From: Streptomyces spinoverrucosus
GTDB lineage: Bacteria; Actinomycetota; Actinomycetes; Streptomycetales; Streptomycetaceae
DNA: 64,000 nucleotides
Direction of reading: 5' to 3'
Assembly (NCBI RefSeq): GCF_015712165.1
Contig: NZ_JADPZX010000001.1
Span: 6,150,001-6,214,000 of the forward strand
The notes beneath the pieces were generated by a model. That model did no database searches. It was not told the origin of the DNA and saw nothing but the letters and a program-made list of their open reading frames with translations. This document shows positions 1 through 8,855 of this stretch, piece after piece; the first letter of the stretch is position 1; every line of letters starts with the position of its first letter. The translations under genes and the position numbers were made by a program.

Positions 1-490
1 CCGTCGCCCGGTCCTCCAGGTCGGTCAGGTCGCTCAGCCGCTCGACGCCGATGACCAGGACGTACTCGGCGCTGCCCTCGACGATCATGCCCTTGGCGAG
101 GGTCAGGCCGTAGCCGAAGCCCGCGCAGCCGGCCGAGATGTCGAAGGCGGCGGCCTTGGCCGTGCCCAGCTTGTCGGCGATCTCGGTGGCGACGGCCGGG
201 GTCTGCTTGAAGTGCGTGACGGTCGAGACGATCACCGCGCCGACCTGCTCGGCGGAGATCCCGGCGTCGGCGATCGCCTTGCCGGACGCCTCGATCGACA
301 TCGCGGCGACCGTCTCCTCGTCGCTCGCCCAGTGCCGGGTCTCGATGCCGGAGCGCGAACGGATCCACTCGTCGGACGAGTCGATCTTCTCGAGGATCAC
401 CTCGTTCGGCACCACCCGGGTGGGCCGGTAGCCGCCCACGCCGAGGATCCGCGCGTACGGGGCACCCTTGCTGGGCTTGATCTTCGACAT
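1..490 (-). CDS. fabH: beta-ketoacyl-ACP synthase III (FabH), C-terminus cut by window edge
   Basis: FabH starts fatty-acid synthesis by condensing an acyl-CoA with malonyl-ACP. The visible 163 residues start MSKIKPSKGAPYARILGVGG and carry the active-site cysteine (C122) in DISAGCAGF. The rest, with the His and Asn of the triad, lies beyond position 1. A GGAG ribosome-binding site sits about 13 nt before the ATG at 490. It follows fabD by 34 nt on the same strand, as in the Streptomyces fabD-fabH-acpP-fabF operon, so acpP and fabF are expected just outside the window. Confidence 0.97.
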   Translation of the reverse strand, partial: MSKIKPSKGAPYARILGVGGYRPTRVVPNEVILEKIDSSDEWIRSRSGIETRHWASDEETVAAMSIEASGKAIADAGISAEQVGAVIVSTVTHFKQTPAVATEIADKLGTAKAAAFDISAGCAGFGYGLTLAKGMIVEGSAEYVLVIGVERLSDLTDLEDRAT

Positions 491-524
491 GTTGCAGTCG
501 GCTCCTTAGGGCGTCAGCAGGGCG

Positions 525-1442
525 TCAGGCGTGCTCGGCGATGAGCTCGCGGGCCGCGTCGAGGTCGTCGGGGGTCTTCAGGGCCAGCGTCTGCACGCCG
601 GGCAGGGCGCGCTTGGCGAGGCCGGTCAGGGTGCCGCCGGGGCACACCTCCAGCAGCGCGGTGACGCCGAGCTTCTGGAACGTCTCCATGCACAGGTCCC
701 AGCGGACCGGATTGGCGACCTGGCCGACCAGCCGCTCGACGATCTCGGCGCCGGTGGCGACCGTCTGACCGTCCTTGTTCGAGACGTAGGTGATCTTCGG
801 GTCGGCGGGCGTCAGCGCCTCGGCGGCCGCGGCCAGCTTGTCGACCGCGGGTGCCATGTGGTGGGTGTGGAAGGCGCCGGCCACCTTCAGCGGGACGACC
901 TTGCGGACGCCCTCCGGCTTGTCCTCGTTCAGCGCCGCGAGCTGCTCCAGCGTTCCCGCGGCCACGATCTGCCCGGCGCCGTTGACGTTCGCCGGGGTCA
1001 GGCCCAGCTTCTGCAGGTGCGCCACGCTCACCTCGGGGTCGCCGCCGAGCAGCGCCGACATCCCGGTCTCGGTGATCGCGGCGGCCTCGGCCATGGCCAG
1101 GCCCCGCTTGCGCACGAGGGTCAGCGCGGCGGTGTCGTCGAGGACACCGGCGAAGGCGGCCGCGGTGATCTCGCCGACACTGTGGCCCGCCACCGCGCCC
1201 GGCGAAATGTCACCGAGTGCCGCGGCAGACAGGAGCCCGGCGGCGACGAGCAGCGGCTGCGCGACGGCCGTGTCGCGGATCTCGTCCGCGTCGGCCTTCG
1301 TGCCGTAGTGGGCGAGGTCCAGTCCGATGGCGTCCGACCAGGCGGCGACGCGGTCGGCGGCACCGGGCAGTTCGAGCCAGGGAGTCAGGAAGCCGGGCGT
1401 CTGGGCGCCCTGGCCGGGAGCGACGAGTACGAGCACTCTCAC
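525..1442 (-). CDS. fabD: malonyl-CoA:ACP transacylase (FabD)
   Basis: Transfers malonyl from CoA to ACP for fatty-acid elongation and, in streptomycetes, also for polyketide synthases. The 305-residue protein has the nucleophile elbow GHSVGE (Ser88) and a downstream GAFHTHHM segment whose His192 aligns with the catalytic histidine. The early GQGAQ motif is typical of the family and the length is normal. It is first in the operon ahead of fabH and lies 83 nt after fasR on the same strand. A candidate regulatory inverted repeat sits in that gap. Confidence 0.97.
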   Translation of the reverse strand: MRVLVLVAPGQGAQTPGFLTPWLELPGAADRVAAWSDAIGLDLAHYGTKADADEIRDTAVAQPLLVAAGLLSAAALGDISPGAVAGHSVGEITAAAFAGVLDDTAALTLVRKRGLAMAEAAAITETGMSALLGGDPEVSVAHLQKLGLTPANVNGAGQIVAAGTLEQLAALNEDKPEGVRKVVPLKVAGAFHTHHMAPAVDKLAAAAEALTPADPKITYVSNKDGQTVATGAEIVERLVGQVANPVRWDLCMETFQKLGVTALLEVCPGGTLTGLAKRALPGVQTLALKTPDDLDAARELIAEHA

Positions 1443-1503
1443 ACTCTCTCTTGGGTACGGGCACGGCCGCCCGTGGGGACAAGGACGAAGAACGGGAAGG
1501 GGA

Positions 1504-1522
1504 TTTGTGGGCCCCCGACAAA
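1504..1522. promoter_or_regulatory. candidate FasR operator upstream of fabD
   Basis: TTTGTGGGCCCCCGACAAA is an imperfect inverted repeat (TTTGT ... ACAAA) just after the fasR stop and about 60-80 bp before the fabD start. In S. coelicolor FasR is known to bind the fabD promoter and activate the fab genes. That this repeat is the binding site is my inference from position and symmetry. Confidence 0.35.
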
Positions 1523-1525
1523 AGA

Positions 1526-2731
1526 CTAGGGCTGGAGATCTCCATCAGCCAGACGCCCCAGGATCAGCGCGATGCGCAACGTGAACGCGGAACGTACATC
1601 GGATGGCGACCAACCGGTGACGTCAGTCACACGTCGAAGCCGGTAGCGCACGGTGTTGGGATGGACGAACAGCATCCGGGCGGCGCCTTCGAGGCTGCTC
1701 GCCTGTTCGAGATAGACGCTGAGCGTCTCCAGGAGCGCGGAGCCGGCCTCCTCCAGTGGTCTGTAGATCTCCTCCACCAGTTGCTCGCGCGCACTCGGGT
1801 CCGAGGCGATCGCGCGCTCCGGCAGCAGGTCGTCCGCCAGCACCGGCCGCGGCGCGTCCTGCCAGGCGGAACACGCCTTCAGCCCCGCTGCGGCGGCCTG
1901 CGCGGACCTGGTCGCGGCCAGCAGATCGGGCACGATCGGGCCGGCGACCACCGGACCTGCGGCGAAGGGCCCGATCAGCGACTTGGCGACGGCGAGCGGA
2001 TTGTCGCTGCCGCCCGCGATGACTACCAGCCGGTCGCCCAGCACCCCGGTCAGCACCTGCAGCTTGGCATGCCGTGCCGCACGCCGGATGGCCTCCACGG
2101 TCAGCTCGGAGTCTCCGTCGGGTGCGGTCCCCAGCACCACGCACACATGCTCCGGCGCGTTCCAGCCCAGCGCCGCCGCCCGCGACACCGCGCCCTCGTC
2201 GGCCTCGCCGCTCAGCACGGCGTTCACGACCAGCGACTCCAGCCGCGCGTCCCAGGCACCCCGTGCCTCGGCGGCCTGGGCGTACACCTGGGCGGTGGCG
2301 AAGGCGATCTCCCGCGCGTACACCAGGAGCGCCTCGCGCAGGATGCTCTCGTCGCCGGGGGCGGCGACCTCGTCGATCGCGCTCTCCATGACCTCGATGG
2401 TGGTGCGCACCATCTCCACGGTCTGCCGCAGCGTGATCGCCCTGGTCAGCTCGCGTGGCGCGGTGCCGAAGACGTCGGTGGAGATCGCCTGCGGGGCGTC
2501 CGGGTGCCGGAACCACTCGGTGAACGCGGCGATACCGGCCTGCGCGACCAGCCCGATCCAGGAACGGTTCTCCGGGGGCATGGCCCGGTACCACGGCAGC
2601 GTCTCGTCCATCCGCGCGATGGCCTGGGCGGCGAGACTGCCGGAGGACTTCTCCAGCCGCTTCAGGGTCGCGGAGTGCGGATGCACGCCGTGCGAGGCGG
2701 TACGTGTGTTGCTGGTTTCGGGTTCGGGCAC
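1526..2731 (-). CDS. fasR: FasR, PucR-family activator of the fatty-acid synthase operon
   Basis: Transcription regulator of 401 residues next to fabD, matching the position and length of FasR in Streptomyces. The C-terminal 60 residues form a PucR-type helix-turn-helix (LEGAARMLFVHPNTVRYRLR ...), preceded by a long CdaR/GGDEF-like sensory region. In S. coelicolor FasR activates fabD-fabH-acpP-fabF. The start chosen is the ATG giving MPEPETSNTRT; a start a few codons later cannot be excluded. It may be read through into fabD. Confidence 0.93.
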   Translation of the reverse strand: MPEPETSNTRTASHGVHPHSATLKRLEKSSGSLAAQAIARMDETLPWYRAMPPENRSWIGLVAQAGIAAFTEWFRHPDAPQAISTDVFGTAPRELTRAITLRQTVEMVRTTIEVMESAIDEVAAPGDESILREALLVYAREIAFATAQVYAQAAEARGAWDARLESLVVNAVLSGEADEGAVSRAAALGWNAPEHVCVVLGTAPDGDSELTVEAIRRAARHAKLQVLTGVLGDRLVVIAGGSDNPLAVAKSLIGPFAAGPVVAGPIVPDLLAATRSAQAAAAGLKACSAWQDAPRPVLADDLLPERAIASDPSAREQLVEEIYRPLEEAGSALLETLSVYLEQASSLEGAARMLFVHPNTVRYRLRRVTDVTGWSPSDVRSAFTLRIALILGRLADGDLQP

Positions 2732-2873
2732 GGGACAAGACTGCCTTATCGGGACGCGGACGCGTGTCGCCGGGTCGGGGTGAGGTCCACACCACGCACC
2801 CGGAGCGTGGGGGCCGGGGCGCGCGTGGTGCGGTCCTCGGGTGGTGCGGGGCGGGGCTACGGTGGTGTCCGTG

Positions 2874-3524
2874 ATGGACGTGCGGCGCGCCGGTGAGCGC
2901 TACCCCGGAGGTGACCCGGAGGCCGGGATCGAGTCCCGTCACGCCTTCTCCTTCGGCCCCCACTACGACCCCGACAACCTGCGCTTCGGCGCCCTGATCG
3001 CCTGCAACGAGGAACGCCTGGCTCCCGGCGCCGGTTTCGCGGAGCACCCGCACAGCCACACCGAGATCGTCACGTGGGTCGCCGAGGGCGAGCTGACGCA
3101 CCGCGACTCCACGGGGCACGAGACGGTCGTCCGCGCCGGTGACGTGCAGCGCCTGAGCGCCGCGTCCGGCGTGCGGCACGTCGAACGCAACGACGGCGAA
3201 CGCCCGTTGACGTTCGTGCAGATGTGGCTGGCCCCGCTCGCGCCGGGCGGCGACCCGGCGTACGAGATCGTCCACGGCATCGCGGACGCGACGCCGTACG
3301 CGGTCCCGGAGGCCGGCGCGATGCTGCACGTACGCCGTCTGGCCCCGGGCGAACGCACGGCGGTCCCCGACGCCCCCCACGTCTACGTCCATGTGGTGCA
3401 CGGCGAAGTCACCCTGGACGCCGAGCGCCTGGGCCCCGGTGACGCGGCCCGCATCGTGGACGCGAAGGACGTGGAGGCGGTGGGGGTGACGTCGGCGGAG
3501 CTGCTGATGTGGGAGATGGCCTGA
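2874..3524 (+). CDS. pirin-family cupin protein
   Basis: Pirin-like double cupin of about 216 residues beginning MDVRRAGERYPGG. The N-terminal cupin shows HAFSFGPHYD and the metal-binding HPHSHTEIVTWV, followed by GDVQRLSAASGVRHVE, all typical of YhhW/pirin proteins, some of which are quercetin dioxygenases. A TACGGT box at 2858-2863 suggests a leaderless transcript starting at or next to GTG 2871/ATG 2874. It is divergent from fasR. Substrate unknown. Confidence 0.88.
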   Translation: MDVRRAGERYPGGDPEAGIESRHAFSFGPHYDPDNLRFGALIACNEERLAPGAGFAEHPHSHTEIVTWVAEGELTHRDSTGHETVVRAGDVQRLSAASGVRHVERNDGERPLTFVQMWLAPLAPGGDPAYEIVHGIADATPYAVPEAGAMLHVRRLAPGERTAVPDAPHVYVHVVHGEVTLDAERLGPGDAARIVDAKDVEAVGVTSAELLMWEMA

Positions 3525-3530
3525 CGGCGG

Positions 3531-4355
3531 TCAGGCCGCGCGCGCCTCCGCGAGCACCGCGTCCGTGAACGTCGGCCACGCCTCGATCGCCCAGGGCCCG
3601 AACGCCCGGTCCGACAGGGCGACGCAGGCCAGCCCCGCGTCCGGGTCGATCCACAGGAACGTACCGGACTGCCCGAAGTGCCCGAACGTGCGCGGTGACG
3701 ACGAACCGCCCGTCCAGTGCGGCGACTTGGCGTCGCGGATCTCGAAGCCGAGCCCCCAGTCGTTGGGGTTCTGGTGCCCGTACCCGGGAAGCACGCCCTT
3801 CGTCCCGGGGTACTGCACGCTCATCGCCTCGGCGACCGTACGCGGGTCGAGCAGCCGCGGCGCCTGCACCTCGGCGGCGAACCGCAGCAGGTCCTCGACC
3901 GTCGACACCCCGTCCTTCGCCGGGGAGCCCTCAAGAGAGGTCGACGTCATGCCCAGCGGCTCCAGCACCGCCTGCCGCAGATACTCCGCGAACGGGATGT
4001 CCGTGGCCTTGGCGACATGGTCCCCGAGCTGCTCGAACCCGGCGTTGGAGTACAGCCGCCGCTCCCCGGGCGGCGCCGTCACCCGGTGCTCGTCGAAGGC
4101 CAGCCCCGAGGTGTGCGCCAGCAGATGACGCACCGTCGACCCGGGCGGCCCGGCCGGTTCGTCGAACTCGACCGCGCCCTCCTCGTACGCGACCAGCACG
4201 GCGTACGCGGCCAGCGGCTTGGTCACCGAGGCCAGCGCGAAGCGCTGCCCGACCGGCCCCCGCACCCCCAGCACGGCACCATCGGCCCGTGCGACCCCCG
4301 CCGCAGCGGTGGGAACCGGCCAGTTGTCGATCAACGCCAAGCTCTGCAAGGACAT
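3531..4355 (-). CDS. serine beta-lactamase/penicillin-binding-like hydrolase (class C fold)
   Basis: A 274-residue serine hydrolase of the beta-lactamase/DD-peptidase superfamily. SVTK gives the SxxK nucleophile and YSNAGFE the YxN element. HLLAHTSGL is the usual conserved loop between them. There is no signal peptide, so it is probably a cytoplasmic esterase-like member rather than a drug-resistance enzyme. TAGGCT at 4362-4367 lies 6 nt before the ATG, suggesting leaderless transcription. It converges on the pirin gene with only 6 bp between them. Confidence 0.85.
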   Translation of the reverse strand: MSLQSLALIDNWPVPTAAAGVARADGAVLGVRGPVGQRFALASVTKPLAAYAVLVAYEEGAVEFDEPAGPPGSTVRHLLAHTSGLAFDEHRVTAPPGERRLYSNAGFEQLGDHVAKATDIPFAEYLRQAVLEPLGMTSTSLEGSPAKDGVSTVEDLLRFAAEVQAPRLLDPRTVAEAMSVQYPGTKGVLPGYGHQNPNDWGLGFEIRDAKSPHWTGGSSSPRTFGHFGQSGTFLWIDPDAGLACVALSDRAFGPWAIEAWPTFTDAVLAEARAA

Positions 4356-4374
4356 GCCCCGAGCCTAATCGTGC

Positions 4375-4848
4375 TCAGGGCACCCACCGCATGAAGGGGT
4401 CCCCGGTCCGTGCGAAGCCCAGCGACTCGTACAGCGGCTCCGCCTCGGCGGACGCGGTCAGGTCGACCTGCCCGACGCCCCGCTCGCGGAACCACTCCAG
4501 CAGCTCCGCCGTGCACGCGCGCGCGTACCCCCGCCTGCGGGCGTCCGGATCGGTGGCCACGCTGAAGACGTACCCGACCAGCCCGCGCGGGTTGCCCGCC
4601 TTGCCGATCCGGTACTCCAGCGTCCCGACCGCCAGCGCCGCCAGCGCCCCCGGCCGGTCCGGATGGTCCACCACGAACGCCGCGAAGTCCCCGTCCGGTT
4701 CGGCCAGCCGCGCCCGGAGCCTCGGCAGGGACTCGGCATGCCACTCGGTGGACGACGACCCGCCGGAGAACACCGAGTCGATCATCACCTGGCGCAGGCG
4801 CAGCACTTCTTCGACATCGTCCGGCAGGGCACGGCGTACGAGACTCAT
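4375..4848 (-). CDS. GNAT family N-acetyltransferase
   Basis: About 157 residues from MSLVRRALPDDVEEV. The acetyl-CoA-binding region is FSVATDPDARRRGYARACTAELL (motif A, RxxGxA) and the C-terminal PLYESLGFARTGDPF matches motif B. The ATG at 4848 is preferred over upstream in-frame starts because TAGCGT at 4856-4861 lies 7 nt before it, implying a leaderless mRNA. Substrate not predictable. Confidence 0.88.
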   Translation of the reverse strand: MSLVRRALPDDVEEVLRLRQVMIDSVFSGGSSSTEWHAESLPRLRARLAEPDGDFAAFVVDHPDRPGALAALAVGTLEYRIGKAGNPRGLVGYVFSVATDPDARRRGYARACTAELLEWFRERGVGQVDLTASAEAEPLYESLGFARTGDPFMRWVP

Positions 4849-4917
4849 GACCCGCACGCTAACCGCCGAGCCCCCGCCCGTCCCGCCGATTTTCTTACCG
4901 TCTCTTTCCGGCCGCGC

Positions 4918-4948
4918 TTGCTTGGAGTGCACTCCAAGGTCATAGCGT
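4918..4948 (+). promoter_or_regulatory. MerR-type promoter with perfect 18-bp palindromic operator
   Basis: CTTGGAGTGCACTCCAAG (4921-4938) is a perfect palindrome. It lies within a 19-bp spacer between a TTGCTT -35 (4918-4923) and TAGCGT -10 (4943-4948). The overlong spacer with a central dyad is the hallmark of promoters untwisted by MerR-family activators. The -10 ends 7 nt before ATG 4956, so the mRNA is probably leaderless. Confidence 0.8.
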
Positions 4949-4955
4949 GGAACGC

Positions 4956-5486
4956 ATGACGGTGATGCAGACCACGGCAGCAGCCACCGAAGCGGCCCAC
5001 GAGGAGATCCACCAAGGGGCCCACGAAGAGGCCCTTACCCGCACTGACATCTGCTCCGCCGCGCCCCGCCGGCATCCACGCCCCGACGGTCAGGACCGCT
5101 ACACGATCAGTGAGGTCGTCGCCTTCACCGGCCTGTCGGCGCACACCCTGCGCTGGTACGAGCGGATCGGCCTGATGTCCCACATCGACCGGTCGCACAC
5201 CGGCCAGCGCCGCTACAGCAACCGCGACCTGGACTGGCTCGACCTCGTCGGCAAGCTGCGGCTGACCGGTATGCCGGTCGCCGACATGGTGCGGTACGCG
5301 GAGCTGGTGCGCGCGGGCGACGGCACGTTCGCGGAGCGCCGCGAGCTGCTGGAGACGACCCGCCGGGACGTCCTGGAGCGGATCGCCGAGCTCCAGGACA
5401 CCCTCGCCGTACTCGACCGCAAGATCAGTTTCTACTCCGACGCCGACCGCGCGCACCCGTCGCACGAAGGGGAGAGGACCCGATGA
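4956..5486 (+). CDS. MerR-family transcriptional regulator
   Basis: About 176 residues. A low-complexity N-terminus of some 45 residues precedes the MerR winged helix: YTISEVVAFTGLSAHTLRWYERIGL, then RRYSNRDLDWLDLVGKLR. The C-terminal dimerisation coiled coil is LLETTRRDVLERIAELQDTL. No cysteine-rich metal-binding loop is visible, so an organic or redox effector is more likely. The start at 4956 is favoured over GTG 4947 because the GTG overlaps the -10 box. It overlaps the aldo/keto reductase by ATGA and very likely controls itself and that gene. Confidence 0.92.
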   Translation: MTVMQTTAAATEAAHEEIHQGAHEEALTRTDICSAAPRRHPRPDGQDRYTISEVVAFTGLSAHTLRWYERIGLMSHIDRSHTGQRRYSNRDLDWLDLVGKLRLTGMPVADMVRYAELVRAGDGTFAERRELLETTRRDVLERIAELQDTLAVLDRKISFYSDADRAHPSHEGERTR

Positions 5487-6499
5487 ACGACAGCACGATG
5501 GCGACGGTACGGCTCGGCGAGGGCGGCCCCGAGGTCGGTGTGCAGGGCCTCGGCTGCATGGGCATGAGCTTCGCCTACGGCCCCTCCGACGCGAACGAGT
5601 CACGGGCCACCCTGGAGCGGGCGCTGGAGCTGGGCGTCACGCTGTACGACACGGCGGACGCGTACGGCGCCGGCGACAACGAGCGGTTCCTGTCGTCGTT
5701 CTTCAAGGCGCACCGCGACGGGGTCGTGATCGCGACCAAGTTCGCCCTGTCGATCCCGCCGGACGACCCGACCCGGCGGGTCATCCGCAACGACCCGCCC
5801 TACATCCGCGAGGCCGTCGAGGCCAGCCTGCGGCGCCTCGACGTCGACGTGATCGACCTCTACTACATGCACCGCCGGGACGTGAACGTGCCGATCGAGG
5901 AGACGGTCGGCGTGATGTCCGAGCTGGTCCGCGAGGGCAAGGTCAAGCACCTGGGCCTCAGCGAGGTCACCGCCGGGGAACTGCGCGCCGCGCACGCCGT
6001 GCACCCCATCGCCGCCGTGCAGTCGGAGTGGTCGCTGTTCAGCCGGGACATCGAGGCGAAGGTCGTACCGGCGGCGCGGGAACTGGGCGTCGCCCTGGTC
6101 CCGTACTCCCCGCTCGGCCGCGGCTTCCTCACCGGTTCCTTCGTGAACGCCGAGCAGGACCTCACCGCCGACGACTTCCGCCGCCAGCAGCCCCGCTTCA
6201 CCGGCGACAACGCCACGGCGAACGCGGCGCTCCTGGAACCGATCCGATCGGTCGCCGAGGCCCACAGCGCCACCCTCGGCCAGATAGCCCTGGCCTGGGT
6301 CCAGCAGCAGACGGCCGTACACGACCTCGCGATCGTCCCGATCCCGGGCACACGCAAGCCGAGCCGCGTCGAGGAGAACACGGCGGCCACGAAGATTGTC
6401 CTCAGTGAGGAGGAGTTGAAACTCCTGGACCCCATAGCGAGCAGGGTGTCAGGCAACCGCTACGCAGACATGACGTTCACGTCGGCGGGACGGGAGTAG
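5483..6499 (+). CDS. aldo/keto reductase
   Basis: NADPH-dependent (beta/alpha)8 oxidoreductase of 338 residues. The catalytic tetrad is visible as Asp and Tyr in LYDTADAYGAGDNE, Lys in VIATKFAL and His in LYYMHRRD. The C-terminal IVPIPGTRKPSRVEENTAA is the NADP-binding segment. It overlaps merR by 4 nt (ATGA), so the two are co-transcribed and translationally coupled. MerR-AKR pairs of this type are common in actinobacteria; the natural carbonyl substrate is unknown. Confidence 0.94.
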   Translation: MNDSTMATVRLGEGGPEVGVQGLGCMGMSFAYGPSDANESRATLERALELGVTLYDTADAYGAGDNERFLSSFFKAHRDGVVIATKFALSIPPDDPTRRVIRNDPPYIREAVEASLRRLDVDVIDLYYMHRRDVNVPIEETVGVMSELVREGKVKHLGLSEVTAGELRAAHAVHPIAAVQSEWSLFSRDIEAKVVPAARELGVALVPYSPLGRGFLTGSFVNAEQDLTADDFRRQQPRFTGDNATANAALLEPIRSVAEAHSATLGQIALAWVQQQTAVHDLAIVPIPGTRKPSRVEENTAATKIVLSEEELKLLDPIASRVSGNRYADMTFTSAGRE

Positions 6500-6503
6500 A
6501 CGT

Positions 6504-6562
6504 CCCCAAGGGGCGCGGGGCTGTATCAATATGCGGCTCCGCCGCGTGGGCGCGACCAGCCC
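6504..6562. repeat. dispersed Streptomyces intergenic repeat (single copy)
   Basis: CCCCAAGGGGCGCGGGGCTG, then TATCAATATGCGGCTCCGCC and a GCGTGGGCGCGACCAGCC end. The same core occurs three times at 20453-20801. Related GGGGCGCGGGG...GCGCGACCAGCC elements are widespread between Streptomyces genes. It can fold (GGCTCCGCCGCG region) and lies between the AKR and DUF4429 genes, possibly acting as a terminator. Confidence 0.7.
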
Positions 6563-6576
6563 CCACGTACCCGAAA

Positions 6577-7425
6577 TCACAGCTCAGCCAACAACTCGGC
6601 CTTCTTCACAGAGAACTCCTCATCAGTGACCAACCCGGCCTGATGCAACTCCCCAAGATGCCGAATCCGCTCCGCGATATCCGCAGGATCCCTTCGCGGA
6701 GCGGCGGCCACCACAACCCCCGCCGCCCCCGCGGAGCGCACCGCCGCCAGCACAGCCGCCGCGAACGGCAGTGACTCATGCACCGGCCCGTACCCCAGCC
6801 CGAACACCACGGCCGCCGGATCCTGATCGGCCTGCCCGCGCTGCTCCCCGGCATCCCGCCGCAGCAACCGCAGATGCCCCTCGAACACCTCCGGCGACCG
6901 CCACTCCACGCCGTTCAGATCCGCCACGGCGAACTTCTGGTCCCCGGCCTTCCACTTCGCCGACGAGGCCCCCGCCCAGGACCACCGAAACGCCACCGAC
7001 GTCCCGTCGAACGAGGCCTTCCCGTCGTACGCCTTGAACGACAACGGTGCCTCGGGCGCGTTCACCAGAAACCGCTCCGCCGGGCCGGACTCCGTCAGTC
7101 GCGCCCGCAGTTCGTCGGCGTAGTACTCCGCGAGAGCGTCCCGCTCGGCGGGCAGCACCAGCCGATAAGGATCGCTGCCCTCCCTCAGTTGCCCCGCCGC
7201 CGCCTCCATCAACGGATCCGCCCCCGGCCGCGGCTCGGCACGCAGGACGACGGTCCCGCGCCGCCCGGGGGAGAGCGTCACCCCCTGCAGCGCCGCCAGC
7301 GGCACCCGCCGCTCACCGAGCGCCTGGAAGAGCTTAGGTGTTCGAATCCCCCGTTCGTAGCGGATGAGCACGGAGTCGGACTCGAACTCCCAGGCGGCAT
7401 GAAATCCGGCCAGTACGTCACCCAT
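6577..7425 (-). CDS. DUF4429 protein with C-terminal SHOCT domain
   Basis: About 282 residues beginning MGDVLAGFHAAWEFESDSVL. Two DUF4429-like beta-rich modules (about residues 10-130 and 140-215) are followed by a short C-terminal SHOCT helix pair (ERIRHLGELHQAGLVTDEEF ...). Function unknown; SHOCT domains are often oligomerisation modules. ATG 7425 is chosen over upstream ATGs because TACGAT (7433-7438) lies 7 nt before it, consistent with leaderless transcription. Confidence 0.85.
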   Translation of the reverse strand: MGDVLAGFHAAWEFESDSVLIRYERGIRTPKLFQALGERRVPLAALQGVTLSPGRRGTVVLRAEPRPGADPLMEAAAGQLREGSDPYRLVLPAERDALAEYYADELRARLTESGPAERFLVNAPEAPLSFKAYDGKASFDGTSVAFRWSWAGASSAKWKAGDQKFAVADLNGVEWRSPEVFEGHLRLLRRDAGEQRGQADQDPAAVVFGLGYGPVHESLPFAAAVLAAVRSAGAAGVVVAAAPRRDPADIAERIRHLGELHQAGLVTDEEFSVKKAELLAEL

Positions 7426-7491
7426 GCGGCTCATCGTATGCGGCACGCGCTCTTTCGTCCCCTCCCTGCGCAGACCGCAGTTTCTGCGCCT

Positions 7492-8709
7492 CTACGCGCG
7501 TCCGACCGCCGTCGTGCCGGACAAACCCGCCCGGCACATGCCCGCATCGTCGGCGCAGTCCACCGCGCGGTACGCGCCAACCCCGATCTCGGCGAAGTTG
7601 GCGAGGCTCTCCGTGCCCGGTTCGAAGTACCCGGCGTGCCCGTGGGCGCCGCGCGCCGACAGCACGCGCGCCCCGAACGCCGCGGACACCGGATCCGCGC
7701 CGTGCCCGAGCCCGCCCAACTCCATGTACGGCACGTCCTGGATCCAGTCGTCGGCGTCCCGCATCGCCCACACCCGCGCGGAGGTGCGCAGCTGGGAGGC
7801 GTTGGTGGCGCGCATCCCGGGACTGCCGGCCACCGCTATGTCGGACACCCGGCCGGGCAGCGTGTGCGCGGCGACGCCGCAGACGACGGAGCCGTAGCTG
7901 TGGCAGAACAGCGAGACCGGCGCGTCGCCGGGCAGCGCGCGTACCAGCGCGTTCAGCCGGACCGCCCCGGCCTCGGCGCGCATCGCGGTGGCCGACTCCA
8001 TGCCGAGGCCGTTGGGCGTGGTGTAGTCGGCCCAGGCGATCACGGCCGTGCGCGTCGACGGGGCGGCGGCGCGCTCGGCGGCGTAGAGGGACTTCGCCAT
8101 GCCGACCGGGGCGGCGTACCTGCGGTTGGTGCGCTGGAAGGTGAGCAGGTCGGTGTCCACGCCGGGGACGACGACGGAGACCCGCTCGGCCCGGTCGAGG
8201 TCGCCGAAGACCTCGGCGATCCGGCCGGAGCCCTCGGGGTCGAAGGCGAGGATGTGCCGATCGGCATGCATGAGCGACTGGAAGCGGTGCATACGCCGGC
8301 CCGCCTCGTGCTGCCCGGTGGGACTGAGCCGGTTGTCGTGCATGCGTTCGAGTTCGACCTTGCGGGCCTGGTCGAGGGCGATGCGGTTGGCCCGGTAGCG
8401 CAGCTGGACGGGGGCGCCGTTCATGTTGCCGACCGCGAGCGGATAGCGGCGGGCCAGGTGGGCGCGCTCACCGTCGGTGAGCGAGGCGAAGAAGGCGGCG
8501 AGCCGGGCGGGTGCGGTGTCCGGGTCCGGCAACCGGTGTCCGTCGAGACGGCCACGCTCCCAGGCGGACAGGGAGGCCTGGAGCGGGGTGTCCGACCGGT
8601 GGTGGCGCAGCGCGGTCCAGCCGGTGGTCGCCAGCATCACGAACACCACGGCCAGCGCGAGCAGGGCGCGCCAGACGCTGAGCGAGGGCGAGGTGTCGAA
8701 GGAAGTCAC
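7492..8709 (-). CDS. membrane-anchored alpha/beta hydrolase (DUF1023 type)
   Basis: 405 residues with an N-terminal transmembrane or uncleaved signal helix (about residues 12-31). The alpha/beta-hydrolase domain has nucleophile elbow CHSYGSV, and AVAGSPGM and WAMRDADDWIQDVP supply the later catalytic region. This is the actinobacterial DUF1023 lipase/esterase-like family. The GTG at 8709 lies 9 nt after a TAGTGT box, so the message may be leaderless. Substrate unknown. Confidence 0.85.
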   Translation of the reverse strand: MTSFDTSPSLSVWRALLALAVVFVMLATTGWTALRHHRSDTPLQASLSAWERGRLDGHRLPDPDTAPARLAAFFASLTDGERAHLARRYPLAVGNMNGAPVQLRYRANRIALDQARKVELERMHDNRLSPTGQHEAGRRMHRFQSLMHADRHILAFDPEGSGRIAEVFGDLDRAERVSVVVPGVDTDLLTFQRTNRRYAAPVGMAKSLYAAERAAAPSTRTAVIAWADYTTPNGLGMESATAMRAEAGAVRLNALVRALPGDAPVSLFCHSYGSVVCGVAAHTLPGRVSDIAVAGSPGMRATNASQLRTSARVWAMRDADDWIQDVPYMELGGLGHGADPVSAAFGARVLSARGAHGHAGYFEPGTESLANFAEIGVGAYRAVDCADDAGMCRAGLSGTTAVGRA

Positions 8710-8855
8710 TGGGAGGACACACTAGGAGAACGAGAGTGTCTCGCGTGAACCGTGTGGCGCGGATCACGTTTGAGGAAAGTCACCTGATCGCAACGCCAAA
8801 TGACCGCACCGCACCCCTTTGTCGCGGCCTGCGCCGCTCCCCGCCTGCGCCCGGC

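Noticed and set aside
1623..3401. 592-codon minus-strand frame across fasR and pirin
   Set aside because: It crosses two recognised genes in other frames and has no domain.
3531..4355. antibiotic-resistance beta-lactamase
   Set aside because: SxxK and YxN are present but there is no signal peptide and the sequence resembles esterase-like members, so resistance is not claimed.
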